The notes beneath the pieces are model-generated. The model saw only the letters and a program-made list of their open reading frames with translations. It was not told where the DNA came from and ran no database searches. From Thermosynechococcus sichuanensis E542 (GTDB taxonomy: Bacteria; Cyanobacteriota; Cyanobacteriia; Thermosynechococcales; Thermosynechococcaceae), in assembly GCF_003555505.1 (NCBI RefSeq), contig NZ_CP032152.1, forward strand, positions 1,907,001-1,971,000: a stretch of DNA of 64,000 nt, in the 5' to 3' direction. A program made the position numbers and the translations under genes. This document shows, piece by piece, positions 47,309 to 55,958 of this stretch (position 1 is the first letter of the stretch; each line of letters starts with the position of its first letter).

Positions 47309-47863
47309 ATGACTAAGCCAGCGAGCAATTTTGGCGCTCCCATGTCTCTGGAGGGAGATCACTTTCGCGTCGAAATTCCCAGTCAGCGCAGCCAAGCGAT
47401 CGCCATCGTTGAAGTTTACGGCACCATTCCTCCTGAAGAGGAACCCCGCATTTTCATAGAACGACGGGTTTGGGTGGCCATTGCCGATATAGCCCAAAAG
47501 GAATTTAATGCCCGCCTACGAGCGGCAAAACTGCGTCAAGGACGGTGGCACACAGGCATGAATTACCTTGATCGCCTCCTCGGACGAGAACTCTGCGTTT
47601 TAGCTTGGGCAGCCGAACAGGCCAGTGACCCTCAAATCCCCACCATCTGCCGCAAGTGGCTGGCGCTCCGTCCTGAAGAACGCTGGTGGCTCTTTCTCAA
47701 AACGGTGGCAGAAGCGGGTTTCCCCGAAGATCGCGATCGCGGTTGGCGGCGTGCTCTGTATTTTGCCCTCTCCGATGCTTCGCCAACAACTCCCCGTTCA
47801 CCCCGTCCTGTAGAACCGCAGTTTACCGAGTTACCCCTTTTTAGCCTACCCCCACGGGAATAG
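47309..47863 (+). CDS. DUF3780 protein of the defence cluster
   Basis: A 184-residue protein beginning MTKPASNFGAPMSLEGDHFR with DUF3780 features: AIAIVEVYGTIP, RVWVAIADIAQKEFNARLRA, GMNYLDRLLGRELCVLAWAAE, and RPEERWWLFLKTVAEAG. The C terminus is a Pro-rich tail. The family is known almost only from clusters with DUF499 and DUF1156 genes. It has no recognised enzymatic motif and may be a specificity or assembly subunit. It is the last gene of the plus arm, eight bases after DUF499, and faces the interrupted DUF1838 gene across one miniature element. Confidence 0.8.
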   Translation: MTKPASNFGAPMSLEGDHFRVEIPSQRSQAIAIVEVYGTIPPEEEPRIFIERRVWVAIADIAQKEFNARLRAAKLRQGRWHTGMNYLDRLLGRELCVLAWAAEQASDPQIPTICRKWLALRPEERWWLFLKTVAEAGFPEDRDRGWRRALYFALSDASPTTPRSPRPVEPQFTELPLFSLPPRE

Positions 47864-47879
47864 GGACAGGTTGGTATTC

Positions 47880-48119
47880 TTGACATCCTCCCTGCCCTAA
47901 AGGACAGGGATTCCTACGGCGTTCAGGCACGGCATTGAGCTGCCCCTGATTCGCTTCGGTGGGTTCCTGGGCCGAGCGCGCAACCGCTGCTCGTGTCTCC
48001 TCAGGCGTAACTTCCGGCATGTCCTGCCGTAGGCCATAAATAGCAATTTGATTATAGGACAGCTGCGCCGTTCGCGCTATCCTTCCCCGCCCTGAACGGC
48101 GGGGCTTGCCGCGCACCAG
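47880..48119 (-). mobile_element. Miniature IS200/IS605-like element, copy 1 (240 bp)
   Basis: Read on the minus strand, it starts CTGGTGCGCGGCAAG just after TTGAC and ends GGGAGGATGTCAA. Subterminal hairpins are present at both ends: CCCCGCC/GGCGGGG around the loop at 48092-48097, and an imperfect CCCTG/CAGGG hairpin near 47890-47909. There is no flanking target duplication. These are IS200/IS605-type features, but no TnpA or TnpB gene is present. An internal frame ends NAVPERRRNPCPLGQGG, which recalls the read-through tail of TnpB genes into the right end, so this may be an internally deleted derivative. The TTGAC target contains the stop codon of the DUF1838 gene. Copy 2 differs at about two bases. 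Confidence 0.8.
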
Positions 48120-48120
48120 G

Positions 48121-49161
48121 TCAAGTTAGCGGGAACTGTGCTCCTTCCAAATAGGCCTCAAAGTGCTCCTGAAAATACAGCCAAGAGGTCATATCGGCGC
48201 CCTCGCGGTATTCGCTGGGGGCTTCACGGTATTGGGGCAGTCGCTCTAATTGCGCTTGCAGGAGAGAGGGCAGGTCTTCAACGGTGAGCGCTTTGCAGCC
48301 TGTGGCACTATAAATGAGATAGCCGGGGCGATCGCCCATCTTCATCCAAGGCAACCAAGGGCCCATCCGACTCCAGCAGAGATGCACATCGCCAATGGTC
48401 GGCGTATCTTGTTGTAGATCGGCCGTGGCCACCGTTAGCTTAAAGAGTTCTGCCGCTTGGTAGATCGGCTGGGGGCTATAGGCCTGAAACCGCTCCTCAC
48501 CCACAAGGGGATTCTCATAGTAGGGAAACAGATCAAACTGAAACGTCGTCGTGCGCTCACTGACTTGGGCAGGCACCTCACGGCGAAATAGCCCTTGTAC
48601 GGGATCATTGGCAACGGGAATCACGGCAACCACGTCCTCTGTCCAAGGATTGTGCCAGCGATCGCACAGGGATTGATTTTCTGGATCCAGATAAAACTTG
48701 ACATCCTCCCTGCCCTAAAGGACAGGGATTCCTACGGCGTTCAGGCACGGCATTGAGCTGCCCCTGATTCGCTTCGGTGGGTTCCTGGGCCGAGCGCGCA
48801 ACCGCTGCTCGTGTCTCCTCAGGCGTAACTTCCGGCATGTCCTGCCGTAGGCCATAAATGGCAATTTGATTATAGGACAGCTGCGCCGTTCGCGCTATCC
48901 TTCTCCGCCCTGAACGGCGGGGCTTGCCGCGCACCAGGTCAATTCACGGGAGAGAAAATACCAGCCTCCCTCGGGATGGGGCAAACAGCGAGCGGCACTC
49001 ATGCCAACAATGTTGAAGAGGTGACGGCGCCGCTCTTGGGGAACAAAACTATACACAGCTCCCTGCCACGCGATAAACGTGGTCTTGCCCGTCAAGTCCG
49101 CCCGTACCCGTACCCAATCGCGAGCACTCAACCATTTTTGAACAAATTCAGCAGTGGGCAT
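48121..49161 (-). pseudogene. DUF1838 family protein interrupted by a miniature element
   Basis: The N-terminal part (48943-49161; MPTAEFVQKWLSARDW to WYFLSREL) and the C-terminal part (48121-48697; FYLDPENQSLCDRWHNPW to EGAQFPLT) are two halves of a DUF1838 protein. Removing 48698-48937 rejoins them in frame (EL-T-FYLDPE) into about 266 residues, the usual family size. The insertion is after residue 74 or so. Translation of the first half now runs into the element and stops within 15 codons. DUF1838 proteins are widespread in cyanobacteria without known function. The gene would follow the membrane-anchored protein gene by two bases in the murD operon. Confidence 0.85.
48698..48937 (-). mobile_element. 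Miniature IS200/IS605-like element, copy 2 (240 bp)
   Basis: Same length and orientation as copy 1, 818 bases away, inserted directly after a TTGAC (GTCAA at 48938-48942 on the plus strand) inside the DUF1838 gene. Its left hairpin has one altered base (CTCCGCC instead of CCCCGCC). The in-frame repair of the host gene on removal defines the ends as CTGGTGCG and GATGTCAA. No transposase gene is encoded, so mobilisation in trans would need a related full-length element. Confidence 0.82.
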
Positions 49162-49163
49162 GG

Positions 49164-49841
49164 CTACTCCACAGGAATATTGGCAGCCTGCAATTGCACA
49201 TCCTGATTGGGATAGCTAGCAAGGCGCAGGGTCAAGGTTTTTGTATCGCCCAAAAGGCTTTTGGGAATGAGAATTGTGCCTTTGACCAGATCACTACCGG
49301 GGGGGAATTCCGTGGGTAGGCCTTCCGTGAGGGCACTCAAAAGGGTACCTTTATCATTTTTGATTTCAAGAAAGGTGTAGATAAACTGCACCCCTTGGCT
49401 ACTGTCGTTTTTCAGGCTGACATGTAGGGCTAAATCTTGGCCAATGGTGTCCACATGGCTAATTTCTAGGCGCACCCCCTTATCCTCAGCAACGATCGGC
49501 AGTGTTCGACTCACTTCTGGTTCCGCTGCTGGGGGTTCATTGGTCGTGGTCGGGGCAGGCACAATCTCGCGTTCTCCGGCACCTTCGGTCATTTCGGCAA
49601 TGCGGGCTTTGGTTTGGGCAATGATCTGTGCCTCGTCAAGAATGGGCGATCGCTCCCCTTGGGTTTGATCATTGGCATTCACAGCACTGCCAAGGATGGG
49701 ATTCACCACTGGTTGGGACACACCGCGCAATGATTCTCGTCCCAAATGGTAGCCAATAAAAGCCGTGACTATTGTAATGGCAGCGGTTGCACTGATGAGA
49801 ACAACAGAGGTGAGAAGTCCGGAATGAAAGGCACGCAGCAT
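49164..49841 (-). CDS. Membrane-anchored protein with C-terminal beta-sandwich domain
   Basis: A 225-residue protein with one N-terminal transmembrane helix (TSVVLISATAAITIVTAFIGYHLG), a low-complexity acidic linker (about 45-115) and a C-terminal domain (residues 118-225, GVRLEISHVDTIGQDLALHVSL and later FIYTFLEIKNDKGTLLSALTEG). The C-terminal domain has the pattern of DUF4352-type immunoglobulin-like domains. It should sit in the periplasm or cell envelope. It starts four bases after the AI-2E permease stop, and the DUF1838 gene starts two bases after it. No function can be named. Confidence 0.7.
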   Translation of the reverse strand: MLRAFHSGLLTSVVLISATAAITIVTAFIGYHLGRESLRGVSQPVVNPILGSAVNANDQTQGERSPILDEAQIIAQTKARIAEMTEGAGEREIVPAPTTTNEPPAAEPEVSRTLPIVAEDKGVRLEISHVDTIGQDLALHVSLKNDSSQGVQFIYTFLEIKNDKGTLLSALTEGLPTEFPPGSDLVKGTILIPKSLLGDTKTLTLRLASYPNQDVQLQAANIPVE

Positions 49842-49845
49842 TGTT

Positions 49846-51018
49846 CTACTCCACTGAGGATGGCTTCATTGAGGAAGACACAGGGGGCAAGGGGGGCGGA
49901 TTACTGGGCAGCGCAACGGTGGTATCCACCTCCTCGGCATTGAGGCGCGATCGCACACTCACAAGGAAAGTTTTAATCACCACTGCAATTGGAACCGCAA
50001 TCAGGACCCCCACCAAACCCGAGGCTCGCGCCCCCGTCAGAATTGCCAAAAAGACCCACACCGGATTCAGACCCGTAAAGCTGCCAATAATGCGGGGTGC
50101 CACCACATTTTCAAGAAACTGCTGAAAAAGAAAGGAAAATCCCGCCACCTTGAGGGAGAGCCAAACATCCTGAAGCGCCACCAGTAAACTAATGGAAATA
50201 ATCCCCACCGTGCCGCCAAAGGGCACCAAGGCCATCACGCCAATAATCACCCCAAAGAGCAAGCCATAGGGCACCTTCAAGAAGACATAAATCGTGGTTA
50301 GGCCGATGCCCATGCACAATCCCAGCACCAACTGACCAATAAAATAGCTCTCAAAACTGCGGCGTATCGTTTCTGAAACTGTGGGGCGCAGCGTATCAGG
50401 CAACCAACTGAGCAGGCCATCCCACAATTCGTCACCATGCTGTAGCAGATAGAACGTGAGCACAACGGTCAAAATCAGGTTAATCAGCACATCCACAGCA
50501 CTACTGAGGGTGCCCAAAATTAAATTCAGGGCTTCGCGCGCTAAGCTTTGCAGTTGATCCTTGAGTTTTTCCAAGAGTTGATTGGCAAGGGCATCCACAT
50601 CCACCGTCACTGGCAGGTTCAGGGAGTCCACCCACTGGCCAAATTCCAAGAGTCGCCGTTGGCTGGAGTTAAACCATTCCGGCAGACGGGCAATGAGTTG
50701 TTGCGCCTGATTAAAGACATTGGGCACCACCACCAAGGCAATGATGGCAATCAGGACCAAGGCCAGCAGAAAGACGAAAATTGCTGAGGGACCTCGGGGA
50801 TTACCCTGCTCCTCCATCCAACGCACCGGATAGTTCAGCAAAAAGGCAAAGAGGGACGCAAGAACCAGGACTGCCACCAGTGGCCCAAAGAACTTAAGAA
50901 CGGTGGCAAATGCCCAAAAGTTGAGTGTCAAAATCGGTCCTGCCAAGCCAATAATCAGAAATCGACTGGCAATGGAGAGGCGATTCCACCAGTGACCCGA
51001 GGCCGCAGATTGGCTCAT
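49846..51018 (-). CDS. AI-2E family transporter (PerM/TqsA-like permease)
   Basis: Integral membrane protein of 390 residues with about eight hydrophobic segments arranged in the family pattern: two at the N terminus ([39 protein letters not shown]), a soluble coiled middle (about 85-160), and a C-terminal group including [19 protein letters not shown] and [28 protein letters not shown]. Members export autoinducer-2, sodium or other solutes; the substrate here is open. Its ATG overlaps the murD stop by four bases, so I prefer 51018 to the GTG at 51030. Confidence 0.88.
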   Translation of the reverse strand: MSQSAASGHWWNRLSIASRFLIIGLAGPILTLNFWAFATVLKFFGPLVAVLVLASLFAFLLNYPVRWMEEQGNPRGPSAIFVFLLALVLIAIIALVVVPNVFNQAQQLIARLPEWFNSSQRRLLEFGQWVDSLNLPVTVDVDALANQLLEKLKDQLQSLAREALNLILGTLSSAVDVLINLILTVVLTFYLLQHGDELWDGLLSWLPDTLRPTVSETIRRSFESYFIGQLVLGLCMGIGLTTIYVFLKVPYGLLFGVIIGVMALVPFGGTVGIISISLLVALQDVWLSLKVAGFSFLFQQFLENVVAPRIIGSFTGLNPVWVFLAILTGARASGLVGVLIAVPIAVVIKTFLVSVRSRLNAEEVDTTVALPSNPPPLPPVSSSMKPSSVE

Positions 51019-52379
51019 AGCTCTAAGCACAGTTGACGAAAGTGATCACCGCGTTCTTCAAAATTCTGATATTGGTCAAAGCTGGCACAGGCAGGGGAAA
51101 AGAGCACAGTTTTGATTGGGTACTGGGTCACCAGTTCAGCAGCCGCCGCCACTGCCCGATCCAGTGTCTCCATGATCTCATAATTTGTAAAGCCGATCGC
51201 CTCTAGGCGCTGTGCAAACTGTGGTGCCGCTTCACCAATTAAGAGCACCCAAGCGGCCTTCTCCTGAATCAAGTTGAGCCAAGCGCGATCGTCCCCCTTT
51301 TTGGCCTGTCCACCGGCAATGAGAATCACCGGACCTATCACAGAACGCAGACCAATTTCGGCGGCGTCATAATTGGTGGCTTTACTATCGTTGATCCACT
51401 CCACCTGTCGCCATTGACGAATCCGCTCTAGACGATGGGGCACACCGCCAAACCCCGCCACTGCCTTAGCAATTGTTTCGGCGGGAATACCCGCTAAATG
51501 TGCCGCTGCCACGGCTAGAAGAAAGTTTTGCTGATTGTGTTGCCCCGGCATTTGCAGGACATGGGTGGGCACCAAGGGTTGATCCTGAAACCACACTTGA
51601 TCCTCAGCAATATAGATGCCCTGTTCAATCCCCTTGGGTAGGGCTGCTGCCCCTTGGGTACTGATCCACCAAGCTTCCGGCCAACGATTCACCATGTGCT
51701 GACGCAGGTAGGGATCATCGCCATTGAGGATCACCTGTTTCGCACCATTCATTAGGTGAGCTTTGGTCTCTACATAGGCATCGAGGCTGCCGTGGCGTTC
51801 CAAGTGATCGGGGGTGAGGGTTGTCCAAAGGGCAAATTGGGGTTGTAGGGGAGGACTAGACTCCAATTGATAGCTACTAATCTCAGCAATCACCCAATCA
51901 AGGGCGCTGGCGGTCAAAGCCACTTCGCAAATACTGTTGCCGATATTGCCACAGGCAGGCGCATTGTACCCCGCTGCTTGAAAAATGGCAGCAGTGAGTG
52001 CCGTGGTTGTTGTTTTGCCATTGGTGCCCGTAATACATACCCACGGCAAATGGGCGAGGGTCTGCCAAGCAATTTCCACTTCCCCCCGCACGGGGATACC
52101 CGCTTGGCGAGCGGCAACGAGGGGCGGTGAGTACCAAGGGACACCGGGACTAATGACAATTTCATCCGGGACACGCAGACCGACATTGGCGAGGGTTTGT
52201 AAATCAAAGTCGTAGTTGAGTTGAACAGCAATGCCTTCAGCTTGTAGAAGTTGCTGCTGGGATTGTAGGGCGGGGGTTTGACGAGTATCACTCACCTCCA
52301 CTTGCCAGCCTTGACGTTTCAGTAAACGGGCGGCAGCGATGCCAGAGCGACCAAGACCAATCACATGAACAGTTGGCAT
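51015..52379 (-). CDS. murD: UDP-N-acetylmuramoylalanine--D-glutamate ligase
   Basis: Cytoplasmic peptidoglycan precursor ligase adding D-glutamate to UDP-MurNAc-L-Ala. From the ATG at 52379 the protein has 454 residues. The N-terminal domain binds UDP ([17 protein letters not shown]), the ATP-binding motif is [16 protein letters not shown] (about 110), and the Mur-ligase motifs include [15 protein letters not shown] and [15 protein letters not shown] seven codons upstream is less likely. It leads the minus operon with the AI-2E permease. Confidence 0.95.
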   Translation of the reverse strand: MPTVHVIGLGRSGIAAARLLKRQGWQVEVSDTRQTPALQSQQQLLQAEGIAVQLNYDFDLQTLANVGLRVPDEIVISPGVPWYSPPLVAARQAGIPVRGEVEIAWQTLAHLPWVCITGTNGKTTTTALTAAIFQAAGYNAPACGNIGNSICEVALTASALDWVIAEISSYQLESSPPLQPQFALWTTLTPDHLERHGSLDAYVETKAHLMNGAKQVILNGDDPYLRQHMVNRWPEAWWISTQGAAALPKGIEQGIYIAEDQVWFQDQPLVPTHVLQMPGQHNQQNFLLAVAAAHLAGIPAETIAKAVAGFGGVPHRLERIRQWRQVEWINDSKATNYDAAEIGLRSVIGPVILIAGGQAKKGDDRAWLNLIQEKAAWVLLIGEAAPQFAQRLEAIGFTNYEIMETLDRAVAAAAELVTQYPIKTVLFSPACASFDQYQNFEERGDHFRQLCLEL

Positions 52380-52530
52380 AGTTAAATGGGGTGAATCCAA
52401 TCGAGCAGGTACAGACTCGGGACAGCGGTCACTCAGGTGGTATCCTCAAGGCCAATAAGGCCGAAAGGCGATCGCTCCCGCTGAATGTTGCGTCTTAGAC
52501 TCTATTATTGTCACACCGAGTAAAAGAACA

Positions 52531-52965
52531 ATGCCTAGCTTACGCCCAATTTGGCTCTGTGGTCTGCTATTGACAACCAGTGTCGGGTTCTTGTCTCTTG
52601 ATGGTAGTCCCGCGATCGCCCGCCGTCGCGAAGCGCCCAAAGTGGTGCGCGTCACCGATGTCCAATTGCAGAGCGAGAATATTGCCGGTGTCTGGTACCA
52701 TCGCCTGACGGGGCGCGTGCGCAATGAAACGGCGACACCAGCGCGCAACGTCCAGATCTACTACGAGATCTATGACCCCACAAGCCAACGCCTTTTAGAA
52801 GCCGGCTCCACCCAGTTGCGCAATCGCGTGATTAATAGCGAAGGAGAGGCGGAGTTTCTCGTGATTCCGAATACAGGCGGGCATGTAAAAATTACCCTAG
52901 TGGAATGGCTGAGTGGCGATCGCGAGTACCGTTCGTTTCAGCAAATGCAGGAGTTTCCCCAATAG
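52531..52965 (+). CDS. Secreted FxLYD-like domain protein
   Basis: A 144-residue protein with an N-terminal signal peptide (LRPIWLCGLLLTTSVGFLSL, cleavage likely near PAIARR). One beta-sandwich domain follows with the pattern VTDVQLQSENIAGVWYHRLTG, VRNETATPARNVQIYYEIYD and GSTQLRNRVINSEGEAEF, as in FxLYD/DUF3426-like extracytoplasmic domains. It stands alone, convergent with the SH3 protein gene. No partner is known. Confidence 0.75.
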   Translation: MPSLRPIWLCGLLLTTSVGFLSLDGSPAIARRREAPKVVRVTDVQLQSENIAGVWYHRLTGRVRNETATPARNVQIYYEIYDPTSQRLLEAGSTQLRNRVINSEGEAEFLVIPNTGGHVKITLVEWLSGDREYRSFQQMQEFPQ

Positions 52966-52974
52966 CCGAGTGGC

Positions 52975-53442
52975 CTACTGAGGCATCTCACTGGAAGTGG
53001 GGGATTGAGCTGTTGTTTCTTGGACACCAAAGGCCAGTACCCAGCCTTCAAGATTATTTTTAGTGCGAACCTTCAGCCATTCCCCATCCTCACTGCGCTC
53101 TAGGATCGTTACCACCTCATCAAAGGCCACACCGCCTAGGGCATTTGCCTCGCGACTGGGGCGATCGCGCAACCGTAAACCATCGCCATAGATCACCCGA
53201 CCTTCAGGGTTTGGCTGCGGCGGGGGGGTTGGGGTTGGTTCACGAGTGGGTGAGGGCGAATTCGGTGGTGACTCTGCTGGTGTGGGAAGTGGCGAATGTT
53301 GTGCCTCAACCTCGGGACGCGGAGGGGGCCAGAGCAAGTTAAACACAAGTGGCGTAACGATAGCGGTGGCCGTAAGGGCAATCAGGCCTAAGCCTAGAAA
53401 GGTTCCCAAGAGCCATTGCAGCACACGCACAACCGGTTTCAT
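52975..53442 (-). CDS. Membrane-anchored bacterial SH3 (SH3b) domain protein
   Basis: A 155-residue protein with an N-terminal transmembrane helix (LLGTFLGLGLIALTATAIVTPLVF), a proline/threonine-rich spacer (about 40-78) and an SH3b domain (GDGLRLRDRPSREANALGGVAFDEVVTILE, then EWLKVRTKNNLEGWVLAFGV). SH3b domains often bind peptidoglycan or proteins at the envelope. It begins three bases after the ycf46 stop and so probably is the last gene of the pixD-yceD-ycf46 unit. Confidence 0.8.
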   Translation of the reverse strand: MKPVVRVLQWLLGTFLGLGLIALTATAIVTPLVFNLLWPPPRPEVEAQHSPLPTPAESPPNSPSPTREPTPTPPPQPNPEGRVIYGDGLRLRDRPSREANALGGVAFDEVVTILERSEDGEWLKVRTKNNLEGWVLAFGVQETTAQSPTSSEMPQ

Positions 53443-53445
53443 AAT

Positions 53446-54945
53446 TTAACGCCCTGTGGGGGGAGACAGGATCCGTGAAGCAAACCGTGCCCGACCCGAG
53501 GCCGCCCATTCTTGTAATTGGTGCACCTGTTCGCGAGCTGTCCGGGCCAAGGGGATAATTTCACTGGCAGCGTGAAGCAGATCTTCAGTGGTAAAGTCGC
53601 GATCTTGGCTAAAGGCAAGGTGCATTGCTTCAATAATACACTGCTCAATTTCAGCCCCAGAAAAGTCAATTGTTTCGTAGGCCAAGCGCTCTAAATCATA
53701 GTTTTGCAGGCGATCGCGCCGCACGCGACTGAGGTGCACTTCAAAAATGGCTCGCCGCTCATCCACATTGGGCAGCCCGACAAAAAAGATCTCATCAAAG
53801 CGCCCCTTGCGCAGCAGTTCCGGGGGCAACACTTGCACATTGTTGGCAGTTGCTACCACAAAAACAGCGGAGGTTTTCTCAGCCAGCCAAGTGATAATCG
53901 TGCCAAAAACGCGGCTACTGGTACCGCCATCCCCTCGGCCATCAATGCCCGCAAAGGCTTTATCCATCTCATCGATCCAGAGGACGCAGGGGGCTAGGGC
54001 TTCAGCAATTTGAATCATCTCGCGGGTACGCGCTTCGGATTCCCCCACAAGGCCGCCAAAGAGCCGTCCCACATCCAATCGCAATAGGGGCAGATGCCAT
54101 TGGTGGGCGATCGCCTTCGCTGTCAGGGACTTCCCCGTCCCCTGAATCCCCACCAGCAGCACCCCACGGGGATAGGGTAGCCCATAGCGCCGTGCCCGCT
54201 CAGAAAAGGCTCCACCGCGCCGCAGTAACCACTCCTTGAGGTTATCCAAGCCACCAATGTCGGCAATCGTCTCTTGGGTGGGGTAAAACTCGAGAATTTG
54301 GGTTTGCCGCAGGATCTGCCGTTTCTCCTCCAAGATCAGATCCACATGGCTGCCGTCGAGCATACCGTGGAGAGCAATAATGCGGCCAATGACCCGCCGA
54401 ATCCGCTCTAGGGTCAACCCCTGACAGGCACGAATCAATTCATCGAGAATGGGTTCTGGGGGAATGTTGCCGAGACTTTGGCAGAGCTTTACCAGTTCAA
54501 GGCGAATTTCCTCCCGTTGGGGTAAGGGAAACTCGACAACGGTAATCACATCCCGCAGTTCCGGTGGCAACTGCACTGTCGGAGCCAGCAAGATCAGGTT
54601 TTTCGGCTGGGACTTGAGTTGCCGCGCGAGGTTGCGCAGTTTGCGAGAGACCGCCACATCCTCAATAAAGCGGTGAAAATCCCGCAGCAAAATCATCGCC
54701 GCTGCCGGTGGCGGTAGTCTTTCAACAAATTCAAGGGCACTGAGGGGATTGCGCTTGGCCACCCCCAGATCATTGGGATTGCCCTGATACCCCTCGACAA
54801 AATCCCAAATATAGATGGGGCGCTGATTCAGGCGATCGCTAATTGTGTGCAGTGTCGCCTCAAGGCGTTCTTCCTCCGTTGTGGCCACATACAACAGGGG
54901 ATAGCGTGCCCGCAGCAACAGTTCAAGGTCAGACTGAGCACTCAC
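53446..54945 (-). CDS. ycf46: Ycf46 AAA ATPase
   Basis: AAA-type ATPase of 499 residues encoded in cyanobacteria and algal plastids. It begins [20 protein letters not shown]. The AAA core has Walker [18 protein letters not shown] (about 270), Walker [12 protein letters not shown], sensor-1 VVATANN, and an arginine finger region [14 protein letters not shown]. In Synechocystis the homologue Slr0374 responds to CO2 and influences inorganic carbon use. Translation starts at a GTG whose GTGA overlaps the yceD stop. It lies downstream of the blue-light receptor gene pixD, which raises the possibility of shared transcription. Confidence 0.9.
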   Translation of the reverse strand: MSAQSDLELLLRARYPLLYVATTEEERLEATLHTISDRLNQRPIYIWDFVEGYQGNPNDLGVAKRNPLSALEFVERLPPPAAAMILLRDFHRFIEDVAVSRKLRNLARQLKSQPKNLILLAPTVQLPPELRDVITVVEFPLPQREEIRLELVKLCQSLGNIPPEPILDELIRACQGLTLERIRRVIGRIIALHGMLDGSHVDLILEEKRQILRQTQILEFYPTQETIADIGGLDNLKEWLLRRGGAFSERARRYGLPYPRGVLLVGIQGTGKSLTAKAIAHQWHLPLLRLDVGRLFGGLVGESEARTREMIQIAEALAPCVLWIDEMDKAFAGIDGRGDGGTSSRVFGTIITWLAEKTSAVFVVATANNVQVLPPELLRKGRFDEIFFVGLPNVDERRAIFEVHLSRVRRDRLQNYDLERLAYETIDFSGAEIEQCIIEAMHLAFSQDRDFTTEDLLHAASEIIPLARTAREQVHQLQEWAASGRARFASRILSPPTGR

Positions 54946-55439
54946 GGCGATGGTTCCGAACGCTCCAGAGCCGATTGGAGTTGTGCCAACGCCGCCCAGC
55001 GATAATCAATCGGGGGTTCGGCAGGCGTGGGGGGGTGAATCCCAGCACAATTGGGATCGCAGTACTTGGGGTAGGGCAGGGCAAGGCACAGTTGCTGGTA
55101 GAGCCAGTCTGCCAGATCAAGGCGACCTGTAGCCGGCAAGGTTTCCACCAGATCATCGTCGGGCTGACTCGCTGGAGTTTCCGCCAGCCAAATAAGTTCA
55201 GTGGTCGTACACTCGAGGCGGTAGTTGTAGTACTGCAAACAGCGATCGCAACACAGGGTCACAATCGTCTGCACACCAGCACGCAGTTCTAAGTAGGTGT
55301 GGCGGTGAGTGGCAGTCACAATCCCTTGGACGGGAGTCAGCGTTGCCAAGTCTGGAAACTCAATATCCACCCGCCACTCATAGGTCTGGGCGGGCAGCCG
55401 CAGGAGTTCAGGAATGGTTAGCCAGTGGGCATGGGTCAC
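54942..55439 (-). CDS. YceD/DUF177 family protein
   Basis: A 165-residue protein of the DUF177 family, which in E. coli (YceD) and plants is linked to 23S rRNA accumulation. It has the typical CDRC-like pair (TLCCDRCLQYYNYRLE) and the C-terminal acidic motif with DPNCAGI. Two other cysteines (YCDPNC) could complete a metal site. Start is a GTG at 55439, one base after the pixD stop, and its stop overlaps the ycf46 start by four bases. Confidence 0.83.
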   Translation of the reverse strand: MTHAHWLTIPELLRLPAQTYEWRVDIEFPDLATLTPVQGIVTATHRHTYLELRAGVQTIVTLCCDRCLQYYNYRLECTTTELIWLAETPASQPDDDLVETLPATGRLDLADWLYQQLCLALPYPKYCDPNCAGIHPPTPAEPPIDYRWAALAQLQSALERSEPSP

Positions 55440-55440
55440 G

Positions 55441-55872
55441 CTAGGTTCCTTGACTCATCTCATAGAGTGCCTTCAGGAAATGGAAGCACTGCTCAGCCGT
55501 CATTGAGGTGGGCTGAAACGTTGCTGCTGGAGAGTATTTTAACCGCAGGTGCCGAATTGTATCGCTATCCATCTCGCCCAATTGCACCAAACGCATTGAC
55601 CAGTTGATAAAGCTGCGCTCTTCAATTGCTTTGAATTCAATAATTTCAGCGCTGTGGTGGCGGGGATCCTTGAGGATGCGGGCATAGGTTTCGCTCACTT
55701 TCTGGCGATCGCCCTCAAGGGTTTGTAGAAACATACCGTTGCCATAGCACAGCATTCCCGTAATGCCATCGCGGACATTGTTCACCTCTGACTTAGCCAT
55801 AATATCCCGCAGGTCTGGGTAGGATAGGCCATCGGTGGCACAACTGAGATAGATCAGGCGATGTAATCTCAT
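55441..55872 (-). CDS. pixD: BLUF blue-light receptor PixD
   Basis: FAD-binding blue-light sensor, 143 residues from the ATG at 55872. Key photocycle residues are Y8, Q50, W91 and M93 (HRLIYLSC, GMFLQTLEG, FINWSMRL). It is nearly identical to the T. elongatus PixD (Tll0078) as I remember it. In Synechocystis PixD forms a light-dissociated complex with the response-regulator-like PixE to control phototaxis. pixE is not adjacent here. The TTG at 55899 is an unneeded upstream extension. The downstream genes yceD, ycf46 and SH3b follow with overlaps or gaps of only a few bases. Confidence 0.94.
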   Translation of the reverse strand: MRLHRLIYLSCATDGLSYPDLRDIMAKSEVNNVRDGITGMLCYGNGMFLQTLEGDRQKVSETYARILKDPRHHSAEIIEFKAIEERSFINWSMRLVQLGEMDSDTIRHLRLKYSPAATFQPTSMTAEQCFHFLKALYEMSQGT

Positions 55873-55958
55873 AGGTTTCCAGTTCTCGAGTGAACACAAC
55901 CGATTTCACTATCCCATGAAAGGGAACCTTGCTAAAGACGACTCCCGTGATCTTTACT

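Noticed and set aside
38112-47863. Assignment of the cluster to DISARM or BREX
   Set aside because: The hallmark genes (drmA/drmB with DUF1998; brxC/pglY, pglZ, brxL) are missing, and DUF499 and DUF3780 are not part of those systems.
47841-48934. Internal frames of 91 and 109 codons in the two miniature elements as genes
   Set aside because: They begin at a GTG in the terminal hairpin, run out of the element into flanking sequence, and look like a relic of a transposon-borne frame.
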